Assembly (NCBI RefSeq): GCF_040054535.1 | Contig: NC_090778.1 | Span: forward strand, 13,237,501 to 13,301,500 | Direction of reading: 5' to 3' | DNA: 64,000 nt | Source: Antennarius striatus | Lineage: Eukaryota; Chordata; Actinopteri; Lophiiformes; Antennariidae | Shown: piece by piece, positions 35,080 to 64,000 of the stretch | Position numbering within the stretch: position 1 is the first letter of the stretch | Layout of the letters: each line of letters opens with the position of its first letter | Position numbers and translations under genes: made by a program | Notes under the pieces: generated by a model | Told to the model about the DNA's origin: nothing | The model's database searches: none | The model's input: only the letters and a program-made list of their open reading frames with translations

Positions 35080-38000
35080 ATGGGTGCTGCGCAGACCCGC
35101 TCCGAACATAAGTACCAGGACTTGTCGGATAGAACTGGATGTAAGTATGGAAAAAGCTGTTGAGAACCTAGAATTAACAAATCACTCGATTTCAAGCTGT
35201 AAAAAATCTCTGCGGTGACAACTTTGTTCCGTTAGGGATGAGAGATTGAAACTTCTAATCGACGCACCGGTAAACGAAGTTTTTTTTTACTAGTGCAAGT
35301 TTTTAAACTTGAAGATGGTTCAGAGACATGTTGCAGAAGGGAATGAAACGAAATGAACCATTTAACATTGAGCGCGATGCTTGTTGATAATCTGTTTTTA
35401 ATTTGGATAATCTTCCTAACCAAGCGCATCAACTATTTACCGGAGTGTGTTCCTAAACTGATTTGTGTTGACACTGCTGACAGTAAAATGAGCCCGTGGT
35501 TTGGGTTTATCCATCTGTCTAATCCTAATTCTAATAAATCCCTGTCCGCTGTCATTTTCTCTTTATGGATGAGAGGAAATAAAAGAGGCAGCAGTAGTGT
35601 GTAGCGCTATTTTAGGAAGGGAGGAATCCTGATGTGAAATCCTTGCGTGCACTCGCTTGCAATGTCTGAATAACAAGACTTGCGTCACGCACTGAGCCCA
35701 ACTTTATTGATGCTGAAGGGGTGAGAAGTCGGACTACTTTATTTCCCTCACACCCTTCTCAGCTACAACACCACAACTGTAAACATCCAGTTATCAGTCT
35801 CGGTCTGGGGGTGAGGTGTGAAAATAAACAAGTGTTTACAGAAATTAGTTTAAAAAAAAATAATAATAAATGCCTGAAGCAGTTTGAAATGGGACTAGGC
35901 AGAACTAGATTATAATGTTCAATCCCGTCAGTCTGTCGTTAATCTGCCACACAGTGAGTTAATGATTCAAAGGTCTTTTAATGGCATAAAAAACACAATT
36001 GCACAAGGGCAAAGGGTGTTTCCTTCAAACTGATAGTGGAGCTGCACCTCATTAACAAGTTTCACTGTTTAATCTGATGAAAAGAAAAGAAAGAACAAGA
36101 AAGAAAGGAAAACTTGCATGTTTCTGCATACAATTTTTGAAATCAGTTAATTACATTTTTTCAATATACTGACAAGAAATGCAAGAGGCCTGCTGATGGG
36201 CATGGGATAATTTTGGATCTATCATTGACACACTTTCATGCTGTTTGATTGTTCTTCTGTTTTTTCAGTTTCATTTGAGCAAATTAAAAATCTCCATCAA
36301 AGATTCCAGCAGCTGAGCGGAAATGAAGAAACATTAAGGTATAGTATGTTTTAAAACCAGCTTTTACCTCGCTGCTAAAGATAATACACTACCTTTCCAG
36401 TGACTGGTCATTCATTTTGGCCATTTCCTGTCTTTCTGGTGACACAAACACACACAACCAGGCTGTGTGTGGTGACAGGATTTAGCTAATGCAAATGTAG
36501 CCATGTAGATAAATACAGTACGTCAGGTACACAAAGCTGACACTTACTGTACACACACCGTTTTGTGTCAAAATACACAAGGTGTCATGCTGATGTCTGT
36601 TCCCTTTTAAAGAAATGGAGAAGTGTTGTACAGCAGGGGTTTCACTTGACTTCCATACAGGTGGTGTTGGTGTTACTTCTCTTAGATTACATTTAGTGTT
36701 ATTTCACGTGTTTGCTGGTGATAATCTTTCTTTTGTCGTACCACAGGAAAGAAAACCTGGACAGCATACCAGCTCTGGCAAATAATCCAATCAAAAAGCA
36801 AATAGTAGATGCTTTCTTTGATAAAAGGTGGGTACTGTAAAGTTATACCTGATGTAGTTAGTTAACAGCCAAAGCAGCAGATATTATAAACCATTTTTAA
36901 TGGTTAGGCTGATTTTTGGTGGAAGTTTATCCTGGACCGTCTTCAGACCCGACTCGCCCCGTTGTTCTATTTTCATTCAACATGACCTTCTTTCATTGGT
37001 AACACTTTATGATGAGGAATCCAAAGTTTAGAGTTACTGCCAGCTTTTAATTATTCAAATTTTATATAGTGGTTAATTATTAGTTAACAAAGAAACAAAT
37101 AAATGGTCTGTATCACTACACCCGTCTGAATGAACACTGAAATCATTCATCCATCCACATAATCACTCACATTCAGCGTCTTGTTCAAGGACACTTTAAG
37201 GCTGGAAATTTAACTCTCAACCTTCCAACAAGTACTTGGCTGTCCGTTTTCCTGAGGCATGAGGAAAGATTCATAAACAACTTCGTATCTGATTCATCAT
37301 TAGCCCTTGTGTTTATTCAACAGACACTGCTCAATTTAATCACAAGCAACCATTAATTGATCGCTTTATGAAAGCTGATGTTTCTTCATACCATCTTGTT
37401 ATAGATTATAGGTGTTAGCATTATTCTTTTAGTTATGTATAGTAATCGTACAGCTTAGAAATGTAGAATTAAGTAGTTTTGAATACATTTTATTCGATAT
37501 GCTTCCAACAATCAGGTTTATGTCAGTGAACAGGGCCCAGTTTGTCCTTAACCTTACCCTTTGACCTTATGTATGGTGGTGCTTCATGCTGAGATATTTC
37601 TGTGTTTACAATGGAAACATCAGTGAAATAACAAAAACTAGAATACATCAGTAAACTTTTTTTTTGGACGACACAATTAGCTCTTAGTGATCAATCATCA
37701 AATCAGATGAACAAAATATCACTCAACAGATAAATCTTGACAATCTTCTTGCAAAAATGTAATATTTACAAAATAGATCCATTTACTGTTATGACACGTA
37801 CATTACACTGACTTTACTGTGTAAAAAAAGACATGTTAATTGAATTTAAATTAATAATGCCTCAATGTCTGATAACCAGGAACCAGCGTCAGGATGAAGT
37901 GGGGCACTTTGAGGAGATTGGCTTTGAGCAGTTCCTAATGGTGATGTCCCACTTCCGTCCTCCAACCCTGAAGACGACGGAGGAAGAGAAGGAAGCCTTG

Positions 38001-41000
38001 AGAAAAGAGAAGTTGCGATGTTAGACACTATAATTCATTCTGAATACAACATCATTAGTTAAACCTAAGTAAGACATAAGCAGAAAGAAACAGAGACACT
38101 TGCGGTTATGTTGTTTTGAAGTTCCAGCTGTTGGCCTCTTGTGTCTCCCTTTGTGAGTCTCAATTTCAAAATACTTGGAAACAAGTTCACCACCTCGGCA
38201 TAGATTATAAGCCCTCATAAAGTTATGTGGGTGATCTTATTTCTGTCACCTACATGCTGTAAAGATTTTAGAAATCCAAAGTATGTGTGAGACTAGATTC
38301 CTCACTGAATGTCAGTAGGTGTATGTCATTGTATGTATTAATGGCTTGACTGGGAACATGAGGACGACAGTGTTAGAACCCCAGTAGTGACAAGCATGGC
38401 CACAAAGTAAGGTCCCAAATTCAGCATCTGATGCCTTCGTAGATAGCTATATATAGCTATATTTTTGGAGGGATGATACTGATTTTATAAAAGTTGATAT
38501 AAGTAAAAGTAAAAAATAAAAGCATTAACTTGCAATGTTGAATTCCCTAAAAAGACAGTATAGGCTACTTTTGCTTTTTAGTATTCCTAATTACTGACAG
38601 GAACTTGTTCAAGGGGCAGCAAAAGACTGAAACTAGAACGCTCAAACAGCATCTGTATGGAACATTGCAAAGATAAACAGGCTCATTAGTAACACTTGAT
38701 TGTGTCGTGACTGGTGTGATAGGAAAGCTATTCACAAGCAAGGATGGGGTGAGATTAATTACTCTGTATAACACAACATGGTGCTTCTTCTTATGTCCTG
38801 ATGCCTTCTGTGTTTTTTACCGTGTGCCAGAACAACCTTTAAAAACTTTAGGGCGTATAAAGTGGACCGCTGGGAGTCCCTTGGATTAACAAAATGAACG
38901 GCTGTCACTGGTAATCTGTGGGTCTAGAAGGCACAGGGTATATTAGTTGCCTGTTGGTTTATAGCATATGAAGAAAATTGCATTTGTGATTATACACATT
39001 TTAAAAACAATATAATCAGAAACAGCTTCATGGAAGAAGATGCCTGCGTCATCATCCTGCTCAAAGGTTATGTGGAGGGTTGCACTGATATTGAACAAAT
39101 TCCAGAACGTTTGTGTTTACTCAAGTTACAGCAAGTTTATTGACGCATGGGCTCATTGTTCCCATTGTTCTAATGAAGATAACATTTATGTCTGCTCTCA
39201 GTACATCTCAACCTATAGAAGACTGTAGATGCTGTTCACACAAGGTTCAATCAATCTGCCATTTACTGTCATTGTTTTAGATCACTGAAATTGTTTTACA
39301 GCCATGTGGCAGGTACCACATTTGTAGTTAGTTATATATGAGATTATATTGTAATCTATTATATTATATTAACCTCTAAACTTCCAAGATGATTCTTTCG
39401 CGTAAAAGTTCAAAAACAATAGCTGAAGATTGTGCAGCAGGATGCTTTTCTTTTTTGATCCTACTAATAGTTTCGGTCCTCAGTGTGTTGTTTTGTTGTT
39501 GTTGTTTTTTAGAACCAGTGGTTCAAACCAGGGCACTGTGAGAACTAGCTCCACTTTATGCAGCTGGATTAGTAAAAATTCACTTACAAATGATCCCCAT
39601 TATCATTCTATTACTACCCATATATATTGCTGTAAATGGCTACTTACTAATATAATGGATCAAGCTTACTGTGTTACACTGAACTTGAAAAAGTATGAAT
39701 ACTGCAGTTACCTCAATTGATAAAATGCATGCACTCTAGTATTTCCTTATTGTCCACTCCATTGATTTTGCATGTTGACAACTAAAAGTAGACTTATGGT
39801 ACTCAAAACCTACAGAAAGAGTTTAGATAATAAGATCACAATAACAGAAAATCAATGAGGTTGCTATTTATTTTTTAAATTATCAAACATTTTTTAAAAC
39901 ATATCATTTAAAATAAAATTCACGAGATTGTTTTCTTCAGAGCAAACATATCTTTCTAAGAAAAAAAAATAAACCGAAATGCCAAGCATTATATTTTAAC
40001 ACCATGTTAGTCTCCTTGACCTTTTTGCTTTGTTTGAAATAATTCATCTGAATTGTTTATCTGTAGTGGTGGTGACCCCTGAAGGGAAAAGACGAAAGGA
40101 GAAAAAGAATTGTTTATCTGTAGTCAGAGAATTATTATCCATCCATCCATCTTCCACGGCTTATCCGGAATCAGGTCGCGGGGGCAGCAGCTTCAACAGC
40201 GAGCCCCAAACTTCCCTGTCCCCGGCCACATCCACCAGCTCTGACTGGGGGATCCCAAGGCGTTCCCAGGCCAATATTGAGATATAATCCCTCCACCTGG
40301 TCCTGGGTCTGCCCCGAGGTCTCCTCCCAGCTGGACGTGACAGAAACACCTCCCTAGGGAGGCGTCCCAGAGGCATTCGCACCAGATGCCCAAACCAGCT
40401 CAACTGACTCCTTTCGTCACGAAGGAGCAGCGACTCTACTCTGAGCCCCTCGCGAACAGCAGTGTTTCTCACCTTGTCCCCCTGTCCCCCTTTTGAAAAA
40501 GAGGGACCACCACGGCAGTCTGCCACTCTTTCGGCACTGTCCCAGACTTCCACGCAATGTTAAAGAGGCGTGTCATCCATGACAGCCCCTCAACACCCAG
40601 AGCCTTCAGCATTTCCAGGCGAATCTCATCAACACCCGGGGCTTTGCCACCGTGAAGTTGTTTAACTACCTCGGCGACTTCGCCCCGAGAGATTGACTCA
40701 AATCCCCCATCATACTCCAGCTCTACCTCTGCAACAGAGGATGGGTCAGTTGGGGTAGTTGGATTCAGGAGTTCCTCAAAGTGTTCCTTCCACCAACCAA
40801 CAACCTCCTCAGTTGAGGTCAACAGTGTCCCATCCTTGCCGTATACAGCTTGGATGGTCCCCCGTTTCCCCCTCCTGAGGTGTCGGACAGTCCTCCAGAA
40901 CAACTTTGGTGCTGTCCGATAGTCCTTTTCCATGGCCTCTCCGAACTCCTCCCACACCCTCTGTTTTGCCTCCATCACAGCCGAGGCTGCAGTCCTTTTG

Positions 41001-42172
41001 GCCCGTTGGTACCCTGCAACTGTTTCAGGAGTCCCGAGGGACAACATGCCCCTGAAGGCCTCCTTCTTCAGTCGGACGGCTTGCCTGACCACCGGGGTCC
41101 AACACGGTGTTCGAGGATTACCGCCCCTAGAGGCACCCAAGACCTTGATACCACAGCTCTCAGCTGCAGCTTCAGCAATAGAAGTTGTGAACATCGACCA
41201 TTCAGGTTCAATGCCCCTAGCCTCCACAGGGATGCACGAGAAGCTCCTTTGGAGGTGGGAGTTGAAGACCTTGCCGACCTAGTCCTCCTCCAGACGTTCC
41301 CAGTTCCCCCGCACTACTCGTTTGGGCTTACCAGGTCTATCCAAAGGTTTCCTCCGCCAACGGACCCAACTCACCACCAGGTGGTGATCAGTTGACAGCT
41401 CTGCCCCTCTCTTCACCCGAGTGTCCAAAACACATGGTCGAAGGTCAGATGATACGATCACAAGATCAATCATTGACCTCCGACCCAGGGTGCTCTGGTA
41501 CCAGGTACACTTGTGAGCATCCTTGTGTTCGAACATGGTGTTAGTTATGAACAATCCGTGACTAGCACAGAAGTCCAACAACACAACACCGCTCGGGTTT
41601 AGATCAGGGAGGCCATTCCTCCCAATTTACGCCCCTCCAAGTGTCTCCATCATTGCTGACGTGTGCATTGAAGTCCCCCAGGAGAACAGTGGAGTCCCCT
41701 GCAGGGATCCCATCAGGGACCCCATTTAAGGACCCCAAGAAGGCCGAATACTCTGAACTGATATTTGGTGCATATGCACAAACAACAGTCAGAGTTTTCC
41801 CCCCCACAGCCTTAAGGCGTAGGGAAGCGACCCTCTCATCCACCGGGGTAAACTCCAACACAGCGGCGCTCAGCCGGGGGCTTGTGAGTATCCCCACACC
41901 CGCCCTGCACCTCATGCCTGACACAAATCCGGAGTAGAACAAGGTCCAACCCCTATCCAGAAGTTTGGATTCAGAACCGAGGCTATGCGTGGAGGTAAGC
42001 TCTACCTCCAACACAAGCTCCGGCTCCTTCCCCGCCATTGAGGTGACATTCCACGTCCCCAAAGCCAACTTCTGCTGCCCGGGTCTGGTCCGCCGTGACC
42101 CCCTGCCACCCATATGGCAGTGCACCCGACCCCATCGTTCTACCCTGCCGGTGGTGGGTCCACAAGGGTAGA

Positions 42173-42210
<38 letters not shown>

Positions 42211-43127
42211 TATTGGTAACAAAAATAAACACAGCTCTCTGCTGTCACAAAGATACATTTTACCTCAGGAGTTAATCCAGCTTGACATTAAAACTGACAT
42301 TCTATCGACTATTAGAAATAACAATGGCAGGATGTGCAACAATGCAACAATGTGCAATTTCCTCTGGGATTAGTAAAGTATATATCTATCTATCTAACAT
42401 CCCTGAGGAAGAAAACTGCTGTTTTCCTCTCTTGTATTGTATTTTCATGGCAGTGAATCTCATAAATGTCATAGTAAATGCCCTTTAAAGGTGTTTTGTA
42501 GCCCGAGTGTGATTGTTAGCATTCAGCAGTGGTGTTTTTTACATGGATTTAGGACATGCTCAGTGATTCTACCATCCCATCTCACCATCCTATAAGCATT
42601 CTTGTGACATTTTCCTCATTTTTAATTTTGTTGGTGAAAAGCTTCTTAGACATCAGAATAGCCACTCTGTTTTTACGTTCTGTCATTCCAGTTCTGTTCA
42701 ACATGCATGACACAGATAACGATGGCACCATCACGCTGGCCGAGTACAGGAAGGTAAGAAAGATTATTCAACATTAAATCCATTTTTAAAGTATGGAACA
42801 AATGTTCTGCAACTATGCAGATGTGCATTGTTAGCCTGCATTGGAAAGCTGGATAATGACAATTGAGCCACTGCTCAATCAACATTCTATATACAATAAA
42901 AACGAAACAACCACGAAAACAACTGTAGCTATTTAAAGGATGCAGAACAAAAGACTGATAGAGCTCAAGTTCCAGCAGTGTCCTCAGCAGTGTGGCAGCT
43001 CACAGATAGCAAGAAGCTGCTCAGCAACAATGACCGTTTTGTGTTTTCTCAAAGGTCCCATTTCATGAAAAACATTTTTTTATGTTTTCTACACATGCAC
43101 GAACGCATGCACGCACGCACGCATGCA

Positions 43128-43159
<32 letters not shown>

Positions 43160-44827
43160 CACACGCTGGGTCAAACTGCTATGGTTGAATGACAGCATCT
43201 TGGTGAGCCATAGTCATATATCCACAAAAAAAAGAGATCTTAATTTCTCTTTGGGGACTGTAACAGTGTATAAAATTTAAAAAAAATTATAATTAAAACT
43301 TAGTCTATGCTGCTGTTAGCCACATCCCCATGAGAAGGGTTTGTACCAGGCAAGGCAGGCGTTGACGGGTGGAGGTCATTAGCATTTGAAGGTACAGGCG
43401 CAGAAACAGCCCGTTCTCACTAGAGCTCATTTAAGCAACTTTTAACAGGACCACGGATCAGTTTGGGGCAATACATTTCGAATGCAGTGTAGTGGGATGT
43501 ATGACAGCTGTGTAAAATTGATTTTAAAAAAAGTATAATATGGGACCTTTAGGGTTTGCTTTGCAGTGCATATTTGAATCCAAATTGCATTCCATTTCCA
43601 CAATCTTTACTATTTTTTTAATGACTTAGATCTGACATGCTGCATTTCTCTGGGTAATCAAATTACTGAGGATGACACATGGTGAACTAACTATTCTGGC
43701 TGTACCATTAAATGATGTAAACAACATGTATCATTGTCATAAGTACTATTTTCAAGTCGTGCCAGTGTAAAGCAGGCTGTGCACACCCATACAACCCAGA
43801 GCAGAGGTATAATCAGATGAAAAACGGGGCTGTATGAGCTGTTATCTAACAATCAAAATACAGCAGCAAAACTGACAGGATGTTTGGTTGTTTTTGAATC
43901 CTTAAAAGTTGGAATCTTGTTGGGATAGTGTAATCTTAGCATTGAATCAACAAAAAAAACACAAACAAAACCAAATAACACAAAGCCAACAAAAACTATC
44001 CAGCAACATGATAATACACATTCACAAAGATGGAAAACTTGGACTTAACAGTACGTATAAGCAAAAGTTAAAGTTTTTCATGAAAACTCTTTTAAAAGAG
44101 GCAATTTAGGCATGGAGATCTCTACGAAAGCAAATAAATCTTTATTCATCCACTCATAACATACTTCTAAAGCAGGCATGATATCTTTGAAAACCTCAAA
44201 TTAAACAAGTCTTCTATGTAAAAGGTGAAAGGTTTGCTTTTATCTGTTATAGACATTATTGCAATTTAATGCATTAATCTAAACTCCATGAATAATAGAT
44301 CATGTGCACACTGGAGTGGTTCATGTGTTGTCCAATGACTGATGCTGTTTAAACTCCCCCGTGAGTTGATAGACTAACGTTCTTGCTCTGATCCAAGGTA
44401 GTAGAGGAGCTTCTGTCCAAAAGCGGAGCCATCGGGCTGGAAGCTGCAAAGGCGATAGCAGATGCTGCCATGCTGGAAGTGGCGAGCACAAATGTGCCCC
44501 ACATGGTAATAGAACGTACCACAACTAAAGTGTTACAACAAACTCTCAGTCAAATATGAGCAGTACAGCAACCTCTTCTTTTTTACACAGGCCCCAGATG
44601 ATTTCTATGAAGGAATTACATTTGAACATTTTGAACAGGTTTGCACATTTTTTTGCACTTTGTTTCACTTAAACAAGGGACACACTTTTTTCTGTCATTA
44701 TTATTAATTACATCATTTTGTTATCCTTCCACAGATTCTAAAAGGACTTGAAATGGAATCCAGGATGCACATTCGCTTTTTGGACGTAGACACCACCACA
44801 ATGCGCTGTGGGAAATCGACCTCTTGA
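35080..44827 (+). CDS. tesc: Tescalcin (calcineurin B homologous protein 3), complete, 8 coding exons
   Basis: EF-hand protein of the CHP family that binds the cytosolic tail of plasma-membrane Na+/H+ exchangers and can inhibit calcineurin. Exons: 35080-35140, 36269-36338, 36747-36827, 37880-38019, 42692-42753, 44398-44505, 44591-44638, 44735-44827; 663 nt, 220 residues against 214 in human. The N-terminus MGAAQTRS has glycine 2 and a small residue at position 6, matching the N-myristoylation pattern of CHPs. One canonical EF-hand loop is visible, [12 protein letters not shown] (D1, D3, D5, G6, I8, E12), as in mammalian tescalcin, which binds one calcium; the other EF-hands look degenerate. 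The C-terminus departs from human: after FLDV it reads [12 protein letters not shown] rather than the short ...ALCH ending. Intron 4 (38020-42691) hosts two LINE insertions. Teleosts may carry more than one tesc; the copy is not resolved here. Confidence 0.94.
40068..40106 (+). mobile_element. 39-bp LINE 3'-end micro-insertion with 18-bp target duplication
   Basis: GTGACCCCTGAAGGGAAAAG ACGAAAGGAG matches the 3' terminus of the RTE-like LINE at 20195-20230. It is flanked by identical copies of GAATTGTTTATCTGTAGT at 40050-40067 and 40107-40124. An extremely 5'-truncated retrotransposition product in tesc intron 4. Confidence 0.88.
40139..42169 (-). pseudogene. RTE-like LINE, internally deleted, antisense in tesc intron 4
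   Basis: In minus orientation: an apurinic-like endonuclease ([98 protein letters not shown]), a linker, the start of reverse transcriptase ([34 protein letters not shown]), then an abrupt jump to the C-terminus ([36 protein letters not shown]). The polymerase core with the FADD centre is missing; the break is near 40480-40500. A frameshift also separates the endonuclease pieces near 41590. Flanked by the 11-bp duplication AGAATTATTAT (40128-40138 and 42170-42180). It ends in a short (GGAT)n tail. Confidence 0.9.
42173..42213. repeat. (TTA)n microsatellite at the LINE 5' junction
   Basis: Twelve or so ATT/TTA units that begin inside the target-site duplication of the adjacent LINE. Confidence 0.93.
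42345..42400 (+). repeat. Short retroposon 3' end with (TCTA)n tail
   Basis: GCAATTTCCTCTGGGATTAG TAAAGTATATATCTATC is the same 3' end, in the opposite orientation, as the one at 47937-47962. A repeated LINE/SINE terminus. Confidence 0.65.
43051..43550. mobile_element. Non-autonomous DNA transposon with AAAGGTCCCAT ends
   Basis: AAAGGTCCCAT at 43051-43061 is matched, inverted, by ATGGGACCTTT at 43540-43550. The right part (AAATTGATTTTAAAAAAAGT ATAAT) resembles a repeat end common in teleosts. Within it is a (GCAC)n/(CA)n run at 43097-43163 and a SINE-like 3' end near 43232-43285. No clear target duplication is visible. Confidence 0.5.
43097..43163. repeat. (GCAC)n/(CA)n compound microsatellite
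   Basis: Alternating GCAC units with occasional GCAT, turning into pure CA. Confidence 0.95.
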
Positions 44828-45791
44828 AGGAGTTCTTAAAAAGAAATGTTTATGTTGCTGCTGCTGTTTTGACCAGAACCTCTCCAGTCACTACTTAAAT
44901 GGAGTGAAAGCACGATATGCACTAACATATTTTTGGATGGATGGGAATTATAATAATAGATGTAATTACATAACGCAAGTCCATTTTTTATATTAATCAT
45001 TAAGAATATTCATGTTGTGTGATGGTTTTGAGTGAAAGAACTTTTCAAATATCGGCATGTGATCCTACAAGTAGGAAGTATCACATATCTGTTTTATCTC
45101 ATAATTTCTTCAGATGTCAAATTACTTTGTCATGATTCGCTTCAAGTCTCTATGTAACCGTGACAGCGATGTGAAAGATTCTTCATACTTTTATCAAAAT
45201 GTTATCCATTTGACGATGTCAGCCATGCTCAGTAGCAGCGCTGATGTTCAAGGGTTCATGTTGTGTCAAACATCCAAAATGTGGCACCAAAGGAACAAAC
45301 TCTTCCTCTCCAGCTAGTTTTGTCTGTTCCTTTCAGACTTTGTAACGGCCACTCATCTGAGAGGAAAATCCACCATCCACCAATAACAAATAAATGAATT
45401 ATTATTATAGACTCTGCACTGAATTGTGTTAATGAATAAAACTGAAGGCATTAATAAAAATGCATTAACTATATTTTGTAGAGACAGTCATTAAAAATGA
45501 GGTGCAAATCGGGATTTTTTCTTATTGCTATGATGTTTTACAGAGCAGACATACAGATAAAAACTTGACAGTGATGTGGTCACGTGCAACATCAAGGCAG
45601 CTAAATTTAGCCTTATAAATAAAAAATTAGCAATAATTAAGGTGATAAACCTAAAAATGATTCTGAAATAAAAATAAAGGGTACTTAAAATACAAAGCAA
45701 CAGAGTGGAGAATTAATCCAACAAAACGTGAAAGTTTCTATTGTTCATTCAAATAGACATAGAGCCCAGTTGCAGTTTGGACAGCAGCATG
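44828..45791. other. Convergent 3' region between tesc and fbxw8
   Basis: Fewer than 1000 bp between the two stop codons. tesc-strand AATAAA hexamers are at 45389-45394 and 45435-45440. No canonical hexamer was seen on the fbxw8 strand, so its poly(A) site may use a variant or lie inside tesc. Confidence 0.6.
45435..45440 (+). terminator. Candidate tesc poly(A) signal
   Basis: AATAAA about 610 bp after the tesc stop; another AATAAA lies at 45389-45394. Either would give a 3' UTR of about 0.6 kb. Confidence 0.5.
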
Positions 45792-63149
<17,358 letters not shown>

Positions 63150-63489
63150 CTGTCAGGAGAATAGACAGGATGGTGTCATCTGTAAATTGGCTGAGTCCCT
63201 GACACATCTATATAAATCTATGATAATTTAAGGGGACAGAGAGAAGATAATAAGCCTAGAAAGTTGCTACCATTGACTTTGAATTTGACATTTCATTTAC
63301 AGATTTGTCAATCTGTTAGGCCATTTACTCTTAATCTGACCTTTACTCTAATCAAACAAAATCTAACCAAACCAAGACTGCAGTTTGTCAGGCTGAAGAA
63401 TTGGAGACAGTGACCAGCAGCAGTTACACCACGTGGAACTGTTTTATACTCCCTGGTCTACACCCTATACACAGTGTCTAATACAGCTC

Positions 63490-64000
63490 AGAAATGTGTC
63501 ATATTAAGAATACTTCCAAAGACACAGCAGTGGTGGGGTGCATCAGGGCAGGCCAGGAGGGGGAGCACAGTAAACTCTTGATTGCTTCTGTGAGGTGGTG
63601 TCACCAGATACGGCTGCAGATACAATACAGCACAGACCAAGGAGATGATACTGGACTATGGAAGCACAAGTCTCCTGACACTGCCTGTCTTTACAGAGGG
63701 AGTAGAGGTGGAATTACAGTAGTCCCAGCCTACAAATCCCTTGGACTAGAACTAGATAATAATTTGGACTAGTTAGCACACACACACAGACAGGGAAGTA
63801 TTTCATGAAGAGCTTAACAGCATTTTACCCCTACAGAAAACTGCTGCAAAAGTCAGGATGTGGTTGCTGGAGTCCTTTTCTATGCAGTGGTGTGTTAGGG
63901 TGAAAGCATCAGGACGAGAGACAGATAGAGGCTAAATTAACGATAATCACCAAGTGTGCTGGGACTGTGGTTCGGATGGAACTGGAGTCAGTGGTGATGG
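63490..64000 (+). pseudogene. Decayed LINE reverse-transcriptase C-terminal fragment
   Basis: In shifting frames: TAQTKEMILDYGS, then YKSLGLELDNNLDW (the 'YKYLGVxLDNKLDW' block after the polymerase domain), and KCAGTVVRMELESVV near the right edge. Frameshifts and stops throughout; it continues past 64000. It probably belongs to a different LINE clade from the RTE-like copies. Confidence 0.7.

Noticed and set aside
38430..38466. AT-rich palindromic AGATAGCTATATATAGCTATAT as a binding site or origin
   Set aside because: Low-complexity AT palindromes of this size are common in fish introns, and nothing nearby supports a role.

Overview
This is nuclear DNA from a vertebrate, most likely a spiny-rayed (percomorph) teleost. 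The evidence is split genes with short exons and large introns, long (CA)n runs, and interspersed repeats of types familiar from fish: RTE-like LINEs, tRNA-derived SINEs with (GAAT)n tails, Tc1/mariner and hAT relics. There are no bacterial-style operons, CRISPR arrays or phage modules. Most long open frames are chance, repeat-derived, or run out of exons into introns.

Four protein-coding genes fill the window. (1) Minus strand, 27057 down to 3550: a merlin (NF2) paralogue, 15 coding exons whose lengths and phases closely match human NF2; the short terminal exon is not visible. (2) Plus strand, 28549-33965: fbxo21, 12 coding exons, complete. (3) Plus strand, 35080-44827: tesc (tescalcin), 8 coding exons, complete. 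(4) Minus strand, 63149 down to 45792: fbxw8, the WD40-bearing 3' nine coding exons; the F-box exons lie beyond the right edge. The order fbxo21-tesc-fbxw8 matches human 12q24.22. nf2, on human 22q12, sits head-to-head with fbxo21 across about 1.5 kb, which may share a divergent promoter. tesc and fbxw8 are tail-to-tail within 1 kb.

The introns carry many insertions that can be read in detail: a 5'-truncated RTE-like LINE nested inside an unrecognised dispersed repeat with a 13-bp target duplication; a LINE fragment pair in inverted arrangement, as expected from twin priming; a 39-bp LINE micro-insertion with an 18-bp target duplication, only 22 bp from a 2-kb LINE on the opposite strand; SINE copies with 9-12 bp target duplications; and an inverted degenerate telomeric-repeat array inside an nf2 intron.

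The genes do not form a single pathway. Two encode cullin-ligase substrate receptors (FBXO21 with CUL1, FBXW8 with CUL7), one a calcium-binding partner of Na+/H+ exchangers, and one a cortical FERM tumour suppressor. I found no convincing new multi-gene system. The observations most worth following are the unusual merlin paralogue (Blue Box change, GC-AG intron, missing terminal exon, CA repeat beside a splice donor), the recurrent unknown repeat family, and the telomere-like array. Exon boundaries were set by hand from splice consensus, reading phase and recalled family sequences; no alignment was run.
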